Assembly (NCBI GenBank): GCA_947095535.1
Contig: OX352774.1
Span: 214,322,965-214,386,964, forward strand
Direction: 5' to 3'
Origin: Poecilobothrus nobilitatus
Lineage: Eukaryota > Arthropoda > Insecta > Diptera > Dolichopodidae
Length of the DNA stretch: 64,000 nt
A program made the position numbers and the translations under genes. Under the pieces are notes generated by a model. The model searched no databases and was not told the DNA's origin. It saw only the letters and a program-made list of their open reading frames with translations. Below, in pieces: positions 24,743-37,689 of this stretch (positions are counted from its first letter, which is position 1; every line of letters starts with the position of its first letter).

Positions 24743-25373
24743 GGCGGCAGTTATAGTTTTCATTGAAATGCATACGAAAAAAACGTTTCATTGAAAACTT
24801 ATATTTTTTTTCCGTATAGGCGATTATAGCAATCAGACAAAACTGTCAGTAAAACTATCTGTCAAATGGCAAATGACAATACTGAAGCCAAAATAAAAAT
24901 GTAGTTTAAATTGTTGTCAACGTTATTTCCATGTTTGGAAAATAAAGTGTTATTATTTTAATTTAGTTATTTATTACTGATAGAATATGGTATTAATAAA
25001 GAATAAAAAAAGATTTATTTCATTCAATAAACAGAAAAAAAATAAAATTTAAGTGAAAACTGATTGAAATACAAAATCATAAAAATTGAAAGACAAACTG
25101 AAATTGGAAGAAATGAAACATATGTCATTGAAACAATTTTGTTTCATTTGGCAAAATTACTGAGTTGTTCAGGAAAATAATTACCAATCCGGAAAATTGA
25201 TTTTTTTTTAAATATTTAACTTAAAATTTAAAAATTCGTAACTGAATTTATTCTTTAGAAATTATTTAATTATTAAATCAACGCTTTTCTTAAATTTTAT
25301 ATGTCTTTGCTGCAAAAAAAATTGGAAATAAACATTTTCCGCAAGCATTTCAATGAAAGCTATAACTGGCGCC
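24743..25373. mobile_element. MITE with 34-bp TIRs and TAA target duplication
   Basis: The left end (24743-24776) begins GGCGGCAGTTATAG. The right end (25340-25373), reverse-complemented, begins GGCGCCAGTTATAG. The two 34-bp arms agree at 30 positions by my count. TAA directly flanks both ends (24740-24742 and 25374-25376). A 3-bp TWA duplication is typical of PIF/Harbinger elements, so this is best read as a non-autonomous member of that group, although TIR sequence alone does not prove it. The 631 bp contain no transposase frame. It sits inside a copy of the dispersed 100-bp motif, so it is younger than that insertion. Confidence 0.75.
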
Positions 25374-25409
25374 TAATCAGAATCGGACACGTATACAATA
25401 TATTATAAT

Positions 25410-25505
25410 ATGTAAAAATTTTGGAAAAAGTGTATAATTCTGATTTTGTACCCAACTCGTAAGGTCTTCCTAATTATATTTTTACATACATAAATATATA
25501 TTTCA
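25410..25505 (+). repeat. copy of the ~100-bp dispersed motif
   Basis: TTTTGGAAAAAGTGTATAA, CTGATTTTGTACCCAACTCG, TCTTCCTAATTATATT and TTTACATACATAAATATA follow in order. This is the best match to the reversed copy at 59545-59622, including the GGAAAAAGTGTATAA lead-in. Confidence 0.6.
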
Positions 25506-25990
25506 AAAAGAAAAGAAAAGACAAAATAAATGTATGTGAAATAAAGTACGAAAAAGAAAATTTTTTTGTAGTAGTCCTCTGATGGGACTACTTGTGTCTT
25601 TGAAAATTTCACATGTATAGTGGTTTTTTTTTGAAAATTTGCTTTTTTTTTTTTATACCAAAATTTCCACTTTTAACTGCTATATCTCAGAAACGGTAGC
25701 ATAGAAAATTGCTTCCTGTATAATGTGATAGAGGAAAAATACAACGGTTTAAGTAAAATATTACAAAATGATAAGAAAATTTTGTAATACATTTTCCGAC
25801 CACTAGATGACGACATCGGTGTAAATGGCATATACATATATAAGGAAAGTTGAAGATATATAAAATACCATTATGTGATGACGTTACTTTTTTTTCTTCC
25901 TTGGTGTACATTTTATACTCTATACTTACGTTTAATAATACATTTAATTAAACATTATGTAACCAAAATTGGTTTATATTATCTAGTTTT
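25506..25990. other. non-coding DNA with repeat-like words
   Basis: ACTGCTATATCTCAGAAACG and ACAACGGTTTAAGTA, with CCACTAGATGACGAC at 25800-25814, read like decayed dispersed repeat. No ends or coding motif were found. Confidence 0.35.
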
Positions 25991-27608
25991 TATACCCGGT
26001 ACGATAGGATCGGGTATAATAAAATTACTCCTCCGTTTGTAACACCTCGAAATAAGCGAGCTAGATATACCTTCAAAGGTATGGATCGGATCAGAAAAAA
26101 AATCTAAGATTTTTGAGCCATGTCCGTCCGTCCGTCAGCACGCTAACTCAAAAACTAAGAAAGCTAGAATCTTGAAATTTACACAAAATATTCTGGGAGT
26201 AATTTGTAGGTTCCCTATTTTTTTTGGTTGAGTTTGGACCAAAACTTAGGGTAGCTCTCGAACACCTAACTTTTAGATCCCCACATTTTTTTTGAAATAG
26301 AGCTATGAAATTTTAACTGCTGATAGATCTCACAAAAATATTAATTTTATTTTTAATAACTTTTTTTTCTACCCCCACCCGTTACGGAGCTACAGCTCCC
26401 CAAAGGTTCAAAAAAGCTCTATATTTAAATTGTTATAGCACAAGTTGTATAAAGTATATCTTCATTTTGAAAACGCCAAACGATTACTACTTTTATTAGC
26501 TTTAAAAGTATATATAAAATAAATATATATTTGTGGCATACGGTGTCTTAATTTACCGTTATGCGAAACTAAAATTTTGCAAAATCCTTTAACCCTTCTA
26601 TCTTCTATACGGTTTAATTTGGAAACTTGAACTTTTGACAGAAGTTAGATCTTTGAAAATAAGTATGAGTCATTTCAGAAATTATTTTTGTATCACCCTC
26701 CGTTTAGGAGCTGTAAGGGGTCAAAAACTGAAAATTCCCAATTTTTAAAGACCTGTAACTTGAACACCTGTTAAAAATTTTTTGAAGTAATACACAAAAA
26801 TTAAAGCTTCAACATTATACTTTTATTTCTGGTAACAACTTTATTTAATAATATATGGTTACTTTATAATTGACGAAAGAGTTACTTGATTTTTTCAAAT
26901 TTTCTAACAAATTTCTTTAACGATTTTTTTGCATTTGTTTTACTCAATAATTTGAAATTGTTGAGGATATAATGCGTAGTACAAAAAAATGTAAATAAAT
27001 AAACAACATAACGGTTGATTGAAGAATTTTTATTATTATTTATATGATATTGATATATATACATACTTATATAATATCATGTTTATTTACAATATATCGT
27101 ATATGTCACTAGTGAATGAATGATAAGAGTATAGATGTATATTATATAGCGCCGTATTTACATACATATATGTATTTTATTGTACTTATAAGAAATTATT
27201 CTGTCAATGTAATATTTAAATATAATATAATATAATAATATAATTCGCACAATATAATAATAAATTATATTTATTATTTTGTACTAAGTAAATTTAATAT
27301 ATATTTACCGCTTAGTATTAAATGTTACTATAGAATATTTGAAAAAGTTTTGGATTGATAATCGTTATGTGGAAGGTTAGAATCTGCTTTAGTAGAATGT
27401 ACATATAAACATATAGTTTGAGTATATGTAAAACCCATAAGTTCTAGAAATTATAAAATTCACCCAAATTATTTTAAAATACTAAAATATTAAAAAAATA
27501 ATATTGTAAGCAGAGTGACAGGCTGTGAACATACTAACGGTTCGTACGGGTATCTAAGAGTTGACAAAGGCAACTGTATTCTTCCTCGTTTTATTCCGAT
27601 ATCAAATT
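25991..27608 (-). mobile_element. non-autonomous element, family A, copy 2 (1.62 kb)
   Basis: Inverted copy of 10472-12033. The end repeats are ATACCCGGTACGA (25992-26004, one extra G) and TCGTACGGGTAT (27542-27553). It retains about 40 bp (GTTACGGAGCTACAGC, near 26381-26396) that copy 1 lacks, and it has a longer TATAA-rich stretch near 27195-27285. The two copies therefore differ by several indels and look like independent insertions, not one recent inverted duplication. No coding capacity was seen. Flanks outside the homology do not match those of copy 1. Confidence 0.8.
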
Positions 27609-30600
27609 AATAATTTTTAGATGTATTTTATAAAAAAAAAAACATTTTTTTTACTGTTGGTTTTGTTTTTTTATAAGTGGAAAGCAATTTTTTTTTGCAC
27701 ATTTTACACTGTACATTTTCTTAGGTATTTGAAATCTAGTCGAACTTTGCTTTATGGGTTGATGACTACTAGGTATGGTTTGAAGCTTATAGTGAATTTG
27801 AGAGTGATATTAAGGCTACATTTATGAATATAATCAATATATACATATATTAAAAATTAAATATTTTACAATTTCACTTTGTGGAAAAATACAAATCAAT
27901 ATTCATTACGTTAAAATATTTTTTAACATATTCAATTAAACATTGCATGAAAATTTTGTTATACTAAATATTTAAAGTAATAACAAGTATTCTAACAATT
28001 CAAAGCATTTAATTATTCTTATATCCAATATTTTCTATTTGCAATCAAATATAAATAATAATCAAATTAAAATAGTTAATCAAAAATTCAATTTAACATA
28101 TTTGTAATATTCAAATATTATATAAAAATATTAAAACAATCATTAAACAAATATTTTAATATATCCATTGAATTTTAAGTATACTTAAAATCGATTTGAT
28201 ATTAGTGTAATTTTACTAAAATTATTGATTTTAATATTATTTATGGTGTTTTTTTATTTTCGCATTGTAAACATTCTACGATATTATACTATCCATTACA
28301 ATATTGGTGAAGGACATAATATTATACCTACACACATTTATGTATAATCAACTTTTAGTTGTATTGAAAATAAGTAATAAACATTTCAAAATTAATGAAA
28401 TCAAATTTGATTGTAATTATTATATTTCACATTCAACATTATAAAATTGATGACAAAATGACAATTTATTATGATGAAAACTGATTCGTCACTAAGTAAT
28501 TTAATATTTTTTTTATTGAAAAAACAAAAATTAGGGTGGGTAATAGGTAGTTCGTTATGGTTTAAAACGCTTTAAGATAGTTCGCTTAAAACGCTTTATC
28601 TATTTAGTGGGGTAATTCGAAATTCGGAGACTATTTAAAAAATAAATATATTTAATTATAGTTCAAATTGTCAAATGACATAATTTGGTTTAAAGAAAAT
28701 TATTTGTAGTACGAACATCACGAATATTTGCAGAATTGGGGATGGGGAATTTACACTTTAGCGAATTTTTACATTTTCAACGTGCAACGATTCAAGATGA
28801 ATATTAACAATTTTGTTCACAAAATCCATGCCAATTTGAAATTAATTTTCATTCCCTAACTCAACTTCCTTTGACAAGACAGTACATGAGTATTAAAGGC
28901 AGTATAAACTATTGTTGGGTTGGGTTGGAGAGGTGATGCTCGATCGGTTAAAGTCCTACACATTTATAGAAGACATCGTTCTCGTTTCATTCCTCTATAT
29001 TGTCTTTCGATGTTTCTCATCTACCGTAGCAACAAAAAAAAATTCAGAATTTCTTGTGCAAGATTTATTTTTTCAAGAAATATTTTTGGTCCAAATTTTT
29101 ATGGTCAGAAAATCGACATGCTTCCTAATAGTAATTTTATATGCGAGAATATTGCAATATAGAACTTTGTAATTTGTAAAATCGGGTATTTTGATAAGTT
29201 TATAATTAGGTATTTCATAATTTGATATTTTGTAAGAAGCTTTTAAATTTTTGAGTTGTTTGAAATTATGTATTTTGGAATTAAGCCAATCATTTCGTTA
29301 AATATCTTCTTTTTTTGTTTTTGTGAAAATAAATATATTTGCTAGATATATTGTAAAATACAATCTATAAGTATGGCTTCTAGAAGGAGATTAATAAAAT
29401 TTAAGACTTTGTATTTGCTTATTAGTTTATTTATAAATTCCAATATTTCATTGTCCTTTAAAAAAAACTCGATCAAAAATAAAAAACTTATCAATCTAAT
29501 AGCTTTTCATTCTAAACACGAAATTATTTAACAATTATTTTATTCTAAGACCGCTAATCAAATTTTTATAAATATTTTTATATTATTTTATGTTTTATAA
29601 ATTTATAACTCAATTATTTTAGTTTTTTTTTTTTTTTATAAAATATTTGTTTAACATAATTTTCAATAAATAATTTCTTAAAATTTTTCGTTAGGCGTAA
29701 TGATTAATCAACTTTTCGATAAAAAAAAAAAAAAAATTTATTGAACAGCACGAAATGAAATTAATTGTGTTTTTTTCTTTGGGTTTTTTCCATTTTCTTT
29801 TTCCTTGTTTTGGTTTTTGAATATTTAAATATTAAAAGTTAAAAAAAAAAAAAAAATATGTAACCTTTTATAAAAGTCAGTCAATCATTTGTTTTTAAGT
29901 GTAAGTTTTTAACCCTATTCAAGAAATCAATCATTAAATAATCACATTACCATTTATCATGATTAAATTAAATAATTTTCAAAAATGGAAAATAAAATCA
30001 AAAGAAAATGTGTGTAAAAATATGTTTTCTTCTTCTTTTTTTTTTGTTTTTTTTTTCGTATTATTTTGTCTGATGGGTTAATTTTGAATATGAGTATCTA
30101 GGTCTAGGTATTATAATCAAACAATATAAAATCATTCTAAAGAATTGTCTATTAAGTAAATGAGACAATGTTCAAGTTTAAGGTTTTCTTTTTCTGAAGA
30201 AGAAAAAGTTTTAGGAAAAATAAAACAAAAAATTTTATTTTCTTTTTGATTTGTATTTTTTTTTTGTTTTTTTATTCTTTTCGAAAATATATTTTGTAAC
30301 TTAAATACAAATTTACTTAGTTGAATTGATTTCTAAAGTATTATGTAGAAAAAAGGAAAATCATTTAGAAATTTGTAAATAATTTTAAATTGAAAAATAA
30401 GGATATTTATTTATGACATTGTTTTGTATTTAAAGTAAGAAGATTTATTTTATCTAAATAAAATAAAAAGCAAAAATATAAGAGAATTAAAGATCGAAAC
30501 AGAAAGTTGTCTCAAAAAATAATCTCAATAAAAATTAGCTTGAACTAAAATTTCACATTCAGTTTCAAACAAAAATCACTAGTTCAGGTGTAGATTTTGT

Positions 30601-30945
30601 TTGAAAAAGTGAGATTTAAGTTTAAGCTCAGATTTATGTATTTGGCACTTTATCTAAAACCAAGTCAATAATTCAATACATTGAGATTTGTAATGAGAAA
30701 TTCATTAGCTTATGTACTGCTTCAAATAATCCACTAATGAATGAGCTGAATAAACACATACATAAGTCAGTATTTACATATTTAGTTTAAAGGTACTTAA
30801 TAATTTATAAGATAAGATTTAAATTAAGCCTTTATTTTCTGTTTCTTTAGTAATAAGTGTTTTTAAGATCATACATAATATTATGAAGTAAAAAAAAATA
30901 AAAATGTAATTTAATAAGAATATAGTAAAGGTAAGTATACCCAGA
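27609..30945. other. A+T-rich non-coding DNA with a small duplicated patch
   Basis: TAGTTCG and TTAAAACGCTTTA each occur twice at 28548-28600. The stretch 28915-29020 shares CTTTCGATGTTT and a GGTTGGGTTGG word with 61366-61430. Two overlapping 80-86-codon frames there have no recognisable domain. GTAAGT at 30931 follows AAAG, but the upstream sequence is too A+T-rich to be a credible exon. Confidence 0.45.
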
Positions 30946-31380
30946 ATAATGTTGAATTTTCGTGGCTTTTCACGAGCCATATGTATTTAAATGGGATTGC
31001 CCAAAGTGGTGGCCCATTTTCGTTGGCGGCAAAATTAGATAAATTTTTATTTTTACATTCATTTTTTACATACTGACATCAGGTTGAAAAATAAATATTA
31101 GTAATAAAAAATAATCAAAAGAGTCTTGAGTGAATTTTATAAAATTACTACTAACTAAATAATGAAAAATTATGGAAACTACTTTTACAAAAATTTAAAT
31201 AATTTTTACAATTTTAAAAATTTTCGCCATTTTTAATTTTGATTTGTGGTTTTTGTGGTGATTTTTGTTTTTCTTGATTTTATTAGATATCATTTGTTCT
31301 TATAGTTGTTTTCGGCAAACGCCACCGCCATTTTTTGTTTTCATTGGACAAATTCGTTAACCGCCACGAAATTTCATTAT
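30946..31380. mobile_element. possible MITE, ~435 bp
   Basis: ATAATG..GAATTTTCGTGGC at 30946-30966 is matched by the reverse complement of 31363-31380 (ATAATGAAATTTCGTGGC), allowing a short gap. The interior is G+C-richer near both ends (CCCAAAGTGGTGGCCC, TTGGCGGC; CGCCACCGCC). No clear target duplication and no coding frame were found. Confidence 0.4.
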
Positions 31381-34300
31381 AATTCTAGTTCTAGACGATA
31401 GAATGACTCTAGTTTTAACTCAAACATTACCTGAAATTTGCACAAATTTAGCTATGATTCAGTGTATATATATTTAATCAAACAAAAATTAAATTGAACT
31501 GAATTAAGAATTATATAACATAATTTCTAAAAAACAAACTTTATTCATTGTCACAGCTTATAATAAATATTTAATTAATGATATAAATTTATATTAGATA
31601 GATTTTTTAGAAAATGAAACAAGTGATCTTCAAGTGAACTTATGAAATTCATGTCAATAAACAACTGTTTTCGTTATTTTATTACTTGCATTTTTAATAC
31701 CTAGTCAAGTGTATAACAGTTTTATAGTATTGGGATTATAAAACACACTTGAACTTAAAAGTTGGCAATTCATCAGCATTTAATAATACCGTAGATATGT
31801 TATACAGTAGATATAAAATAGCAAGTTTAATGTTTGTGTATATAAAACAAAACTAATTTATATTTATAATTTTCGAACCGTCAGTTTTGTTTTTTCTTCC
31901 TTTTTTTATCAGTTTTTATATATCCTTCTTAAAACAGCAAAAAAAAAAAAACTAAACTAAAACGAAGTTACCCAGTAATGATGCAATAACCATGTTCTGA
32001 TTTTATATAGAAGAACTTTATTCTTCTACAACCTTAAAAAGCAGTTATTGACGGTGACACGATAATGTATTGCCTGAGAAAAAATATGCAAGTATGGATA
32101 GTAAACTAATTTATTTTTAATGTTTAATTTAACAAGAATAAGAAAAACAAATGAAGTAAAAATATTCTTTTAAACAAAAATAATACACAATAAAACAACA
32201 AAAAAAAAAATTATAAAAAAAGTTTTATTGCCATTGCATTGTGTGACGTAACACTTTAATATGGCAACTTTTTAAAATTTTCTGAATACCAAGTTTAAAA
32301 AAAGGATAATACTACTATTCATAACGAAATGAAAAATAATACAATACATAAAAGTAACCAAAGTAGAATTTGTTTTTCTCTGTGACCATGATGATGATGA
32401 TGATATTAAGAATGAAGATTAATTCCAGCAATACAATGAAAATAAAAGTAAAACAACAAAACTACCCGGACCATAATTTTTTATTTTCATGCTATTTTCA
32501 TTGACACAAAGAAAAAAACAATTTTATATAGTTTATATTTTTTATACAAAAAAAAAAAAAATTGTTTTTAATATCAACATCAACTATAGGATATAAAAAT
32601 TTTGCTGCTTCGTCTTGCTAAAATATTAAAAATTTATGAAACAACAACAAATGAATGGGATTGCTTAAAGAATTTTCTAATTTTTACCAAAATCAAATAT
32701 TCTTAAGGAAAATATAAAAATTCGTTTAACAAAAAGTATATGAAAAAAACTGCTACCTAAACTTCAGCAGTTAATTGAAGCCTATAAATAAGAATGTCTA
32801 TTCAATAAGAAAAAATATTACTTAAACACAAATCTAATTTCTAAAAATGTTTTTAAAGCAAATTATTTGTATTTTTTTTTACTTCACAAAATATTTAATA
32901 GAAAAATCAGGATTCACCCATATTACGTCCTGTGAAAATTTATAATACAATTTAAGTTTTTTTTACATGTCATTTAAAAAAAAAATGAAATAAATGTCAG
33001 TTTATCTAAATTTTTAACAAATTTAAAAAGAAAAAAAAAAATTAACAAAACAAAAAAAAAGTTTATTATTATATTTTAAATTTATAGACAAGGAGCTTCC
33101 CTTGCATATACATATAGTTATGTATATAGTAAATCAAAAAAAAAAAGGCTTTCACATTTTAGACAAATCTTTTGTAAATCTTAAATTTACCGTCTTTTGT
33201 CATAGAAAATATACATAAAGATTAAATTGAACAAAACAAAAATGAAGAGGTCGGAAATTTTCTTATGGGTTAGTAAAATCCTAATAACTCTTATCAAAGA
33301 AATAAAATTATAATACAATAGAACAATAGAAAAAAATCTATAAATAAAAGATACATTTACAAAAGTTGGATAATCATTTTCAAAATATGATTTTTGAGTG
33401 TTAAGATGCAAAAAAACAAAAAAAAATTATAAAATTTTTTTATTTATTTTAATCAAATATTATACAATATAAATTGTAGCAGTATCAGTAAGGCCCTCGG
33501 TTACAGAAACTATTTAAAATTATTAAACAAACCGCAATAAATATCAAAACTACTAGAAAATATTGCATACTTAAAGGCGGTTTAATAATTATAACTTACA
33601 TTGTATTGTTTAATAATTATTATTATAAAACATGTTATAATTATATAATAAGTTAATTAGATATTTAATGACAAATACGTGCAATATAACATAAAATATA
33701 AATTTATTTCGTGTAAAATATATTATAAAACCATCAAGAACCTCAACCAACATCAACAATCATCATTAATTAACCAAAATTAAATGCTTGAAATTGTAAT
33801 AGCCACAACAGCCAGAATACAAAAATATCCTAAAGCTCTCAATTTAAAGAAAATGAAACAATCAAGTTTGAATATATTATATGAATATATATATATATAT
33901 ATATAATATATTCAACAACAATATCCTTAAAACAAAATATATATATCAACAAAATTTTGAATATGTGTAAGTTATAAAGGATATTTATAAAGATATATAG
34001 ATTTGTATATATATATATATAATATTTTTAATATTATATACAAAGGTATATATATATATATATATTCATTAAAGGTACATATATATTATTTTAAATTATA
34101 TGAATATATAAATTTATTTAGTTATTTTTATTTCTATTATCACGGAAATTATACCTGAGCTTACCATTTAAATTTGTTCATATACATATACATAATTATA
34201 TATATAGATTTATAATGGTCTTAATTTTACGTAAATAAACAGTACTAAACAAAAATGTAGCAGTTCATTTATTCAGTTTTAAAATCGAGGATTATAGGGT

Positions 34301-35583
34301 TGAAATATACCTACTTGGAATATTTAAAACGTCAAAATACACGTATTTAAACTAATCGGAAAACGATAGATAGAATTAATTATTTGTGTATGAGTACAAT
34401 ATAAAAGTAGTATAAGATCAACTTGGATATCTGTAAGCTCCTCAAAAATCTATTTCAAATCAACAATAAATTAAATTGAAGTTAATGTTTAAAGCGAAAC
34501 AAAAGTTTTTAATAATTAAAGTACTTAAAGTATTTGGTTGAAAAATCATTTGATTTCAAAAGAATTTATAACACCTAACTATGTCATCTATTGAAATAAT
34601 AAGCTTCAAAGTTGTTTGTTCCTGTAAAGGAAATAACAAATTTGAAAATGAAAAGTTTACATATGATTTTCCATAATACTGTACAAAATTATAATATTTT
34701 TACTAAACTTAAAAAATACTTTTCATTGCCATTCTTATATGGATTGGTTAATGCAGAACAAAACAGGAAAACATGTTACATGTATATCAAACATGTAGAA
34801 AATAAAAATATCTATAAAATATACACGTATATATATATTCTAATATGAGCAAGAGAATTTGATTGAAAATGAAGAAATGATGAAATGAAGGAATGATAGT
34901 AAGAATAAAAAAAGAAGGATACGGTCTTATCAAGTTGATATTAAATAAAAACCGAAAAAAAAATTGTGTTTAAGTATACATGTATTATATTTATATGTAC
35001 TTATTATAATATAAAAAAAAAGGTGAAAAACAACAAAAGAAAAAAAAAATCAATATTTCCAGGTGGGTGAACTAAGTATAGATTTGAAGTGGAACAAAAC
35101 AAAAAATAAAACTTAATTTTTTTCCGACACACAAAAAATGAAAGAGAAGGATAATGTAATTGGGTGCTTAAGCTGGTTACTTTATTTTTTTTTTTTCTCT
35201 CTTTTTTATATTTAATTTTCTTCCTTACACTGTGATTGTATTGTACGTCTGGTGGTTTAAGGTGCTTTGATTTTTATTTTCATTTACGTCAAAAATATAT
35301 GTATATGTATATGAATGTACTTTTAGAAAATTATATTAAAAACAGTTATAATTATGGTTTCTTAGAGGATTTCAAATAATACAATATATGTAGAAAATCA
35401 TAGAAGATTTTGTGAAGAAAAAAAATATATTAAATATATACAAGAAACAGATATGATAAAATCTAAAAATATTTTTTACTGTTATTAATATTTAATAATA
35501 CAGAAAATTATATTTAATGAATAAAATTTCTCTTTTTTTTTTTGTTTTTTCTTGTAAAATAATTTCTACATTTCATAAAACAG
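31381..35583. other. A+T-rich non-coding DNA with microsatellites
   Basis: Contains a GAT run near 32388-32404 and TA runs near 33883-33905, 34008-34021 and 34048-34065. A 78-codon plus-strand frame (34612-34848) has no recognisable domain. Nothing else was seen. Confidence 0.5.
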
Positions 35584-35606
35584 AACAGTTATTAGCAATA
35601 ACTGTT
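35584..35606. other. perfect 10-bp stem hairpin, 3-nt loop
   Basis: AACAGTTATT (35584-35593), AGC, AATAACTGTT (35597-35606). It lies just after ATAAAACAG and 50 bp before an ACA-GTAAGT donor-like sequence. No T-run terminator logic applies in a eukaryote. Confidence 0.8.
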
Positions 35607-37689
35607 GTATTTCTTTTATTTTTGAAAATAATTTTGTTGAAAACAGTAAGTACCGTTGTATATATTACAATATACAAAAAAAAAAGAAACAATGGAAAAA
35701 TGAAAATTTTTTATTTTGATTTTAACAATTTTTATTACAATTGTTATTGCATACTTTTAGGTAGGATAACAAAAAAAGGATTACTCCGAGATATTTTCGA
35801 TAATTTTAAGTGTTTAAATTTTAATATAACAAAAGCAATTTTTCTTTGTCTTTTTTTTTTTTTTTAGTCAAATGAAACTAATTAATGTAAATTAAATGGT
35901 GTATAGTTAATTATATGAAATGAAAAGTATAATAATAATGATAATGAAAAATAATTAAATAACAATTTTGTTAATGAGTTTAAATGAATATTATTTTTTT
36001 TTGTTTTAAGGTGAAAAAACTATATTAAAACTCAATTAAAAATTATTTTTAAAATGTTTTAAATTTAAAAGCTTTAAATGGGGAGATTAGGATTGGGTTT
36101 TTTAGTTGTTTTGGTTTCAATATGAGAATTTTTGTTTATTATATATTTAAGTAACTCCTAGTATTTGGTTTTCTTTTATATGAAAAATAAAAATAAAGAA
36201 ATAAGTAAAAAGAATAAAAAAATATGTAATTTGTTTGCAATTATTAAAAAATAAAATTCATTCATTTTTCTTTCTAATTATGTAAATTAAATCCCTGTAA
36301 GTAATATTCAAATTTCTAAGAAAATACAATCATCAAAAGAATAATTTAAATAAATATTTATTACATTTTTATGTTTAACCATCTCTTATTAATTCTTCTT
36401 AAAAGCTCTAACTTCAATATAAATAATTTCATTTTTATTGTTTCTAGCTTTAAAAACAATTTTTTTAAAATTTATTATAAGTAATATTTTTGTTACAGAG
36501 ATTTGCGTTAGTGTTTAAAATTCCAATGTAATGTCTTACAATAAAATCTTAAAGACAATAAATGATAAGCTCTAGAATGCAATAATAATACATGAGTAAA
36601 AAATCTTTTATAAATTCTTTTGTATAACCAAAATTCCTACAAATTCTGTCTTAAAAATGATTATGTTAATTTTGTTTGTTGTAAATTTATTATAAGTGTA
36701 ATAAAAATTGAAAGAAAATTTTAACAAAACACCTATCAAATATGACATTTAAATACATATTTCACTTATTTTCATATCAATCAGAAAACAGCTTTTTAAG
36801 GATTCTAACATCCATTATCTATTTGTCAAACAATAAAAATAAAAAAAATTAACAGGTAAATATTTTATTACATATTTTTCGATTTTTATTTTCACTTTTT
36901 GAATTTTTATTTTTTTTTTTTAAAAAACTTTTTGAATTTTTTATTTTTTTTTCCAAAATATTTTAAAATTAACCTTTAAATTATTCATAAAGTTTTTTTT
37001 TTTTACTTTTATTTTATAAAAATTAAGAGAAAAAAAATACTGGATCATAAAAATTTAATCCAGAAGGTTTTTTTTTTTTTGCAAAAAAAAATCTTTTATA
37101 ATCATAAAATACCTTTAAAGTATGACAATATAAAATAAAATGTAAAAAAAAAAAACAAAAAGACTAATATTTTCATTGTTGTTATTGTAACAGTATTTCA
37201 TTTTTTATTTTATATGTATATATATATATGTTTATTATTTATAATATTGAAAACAAAGTACGTTACAAGGATACCGAATTCATTTATTTTCAAAATAAAT
37301 GGGTTCAGGGAATGATTTTTATTTAATGAAAATAAAATTTAAGAAGATTTCAATAATTTACGTAAAATTATGTTAAATTGTATGGTACAGTAACTTGCTT
37401 TAACAACAACCATGACAAATACAACTTCTACAACAAAAAATGACAAAAAAATAAAATGAAAGCCAAATATTGATGAATTGAAGCTTAAAATATGAAACTT
37501 ATACCTACTTAGAGAAAGCTAAAAATAAATTAATAGATTTGAGATTTTTATACAAATTTCTAAAAAAAAAAAATAGATTCATGGCTCAAAATCTAAAGAA
37601 TAATAAAAAACAAATACTTAACTGTTCATAAAACAAAGTTTCGTAAAATTTTTCTTTGTTAAATTAGACCAAAACTACGCCACAACATT
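35607..37689. other. A+T-rich non-coding DNA, nothing recognised
   Basis: A 116-codon plus-strand frame (35517-35867) is dominated by Phe, Ile, Lys and Asn encoded by T- and A-runs and is probably accidental. Confidence 0.5.

Noticed and set aside
10472..27608. Recent segmental inverted duplication
   Set aside because: Homology stops at the same element ends on both sides, the flanks are unrelated, and the copies differ by several indels, so separate insertions fit better.
30851..30930. 80-nt exon between TTTCTTTAG and AAAG-GTAAGT
   Set aside because: The enclosed sequence is extremely A+T-rich with stops in every frame and no composition change. The splice-like ends are probably chance.
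35517..35867. 116-codon plus-strand open frame
   Set aside because: Low-complexity translation of poly-T and poly-A tracts, with an internal donor-like GTAAGT and no recognisable domain.
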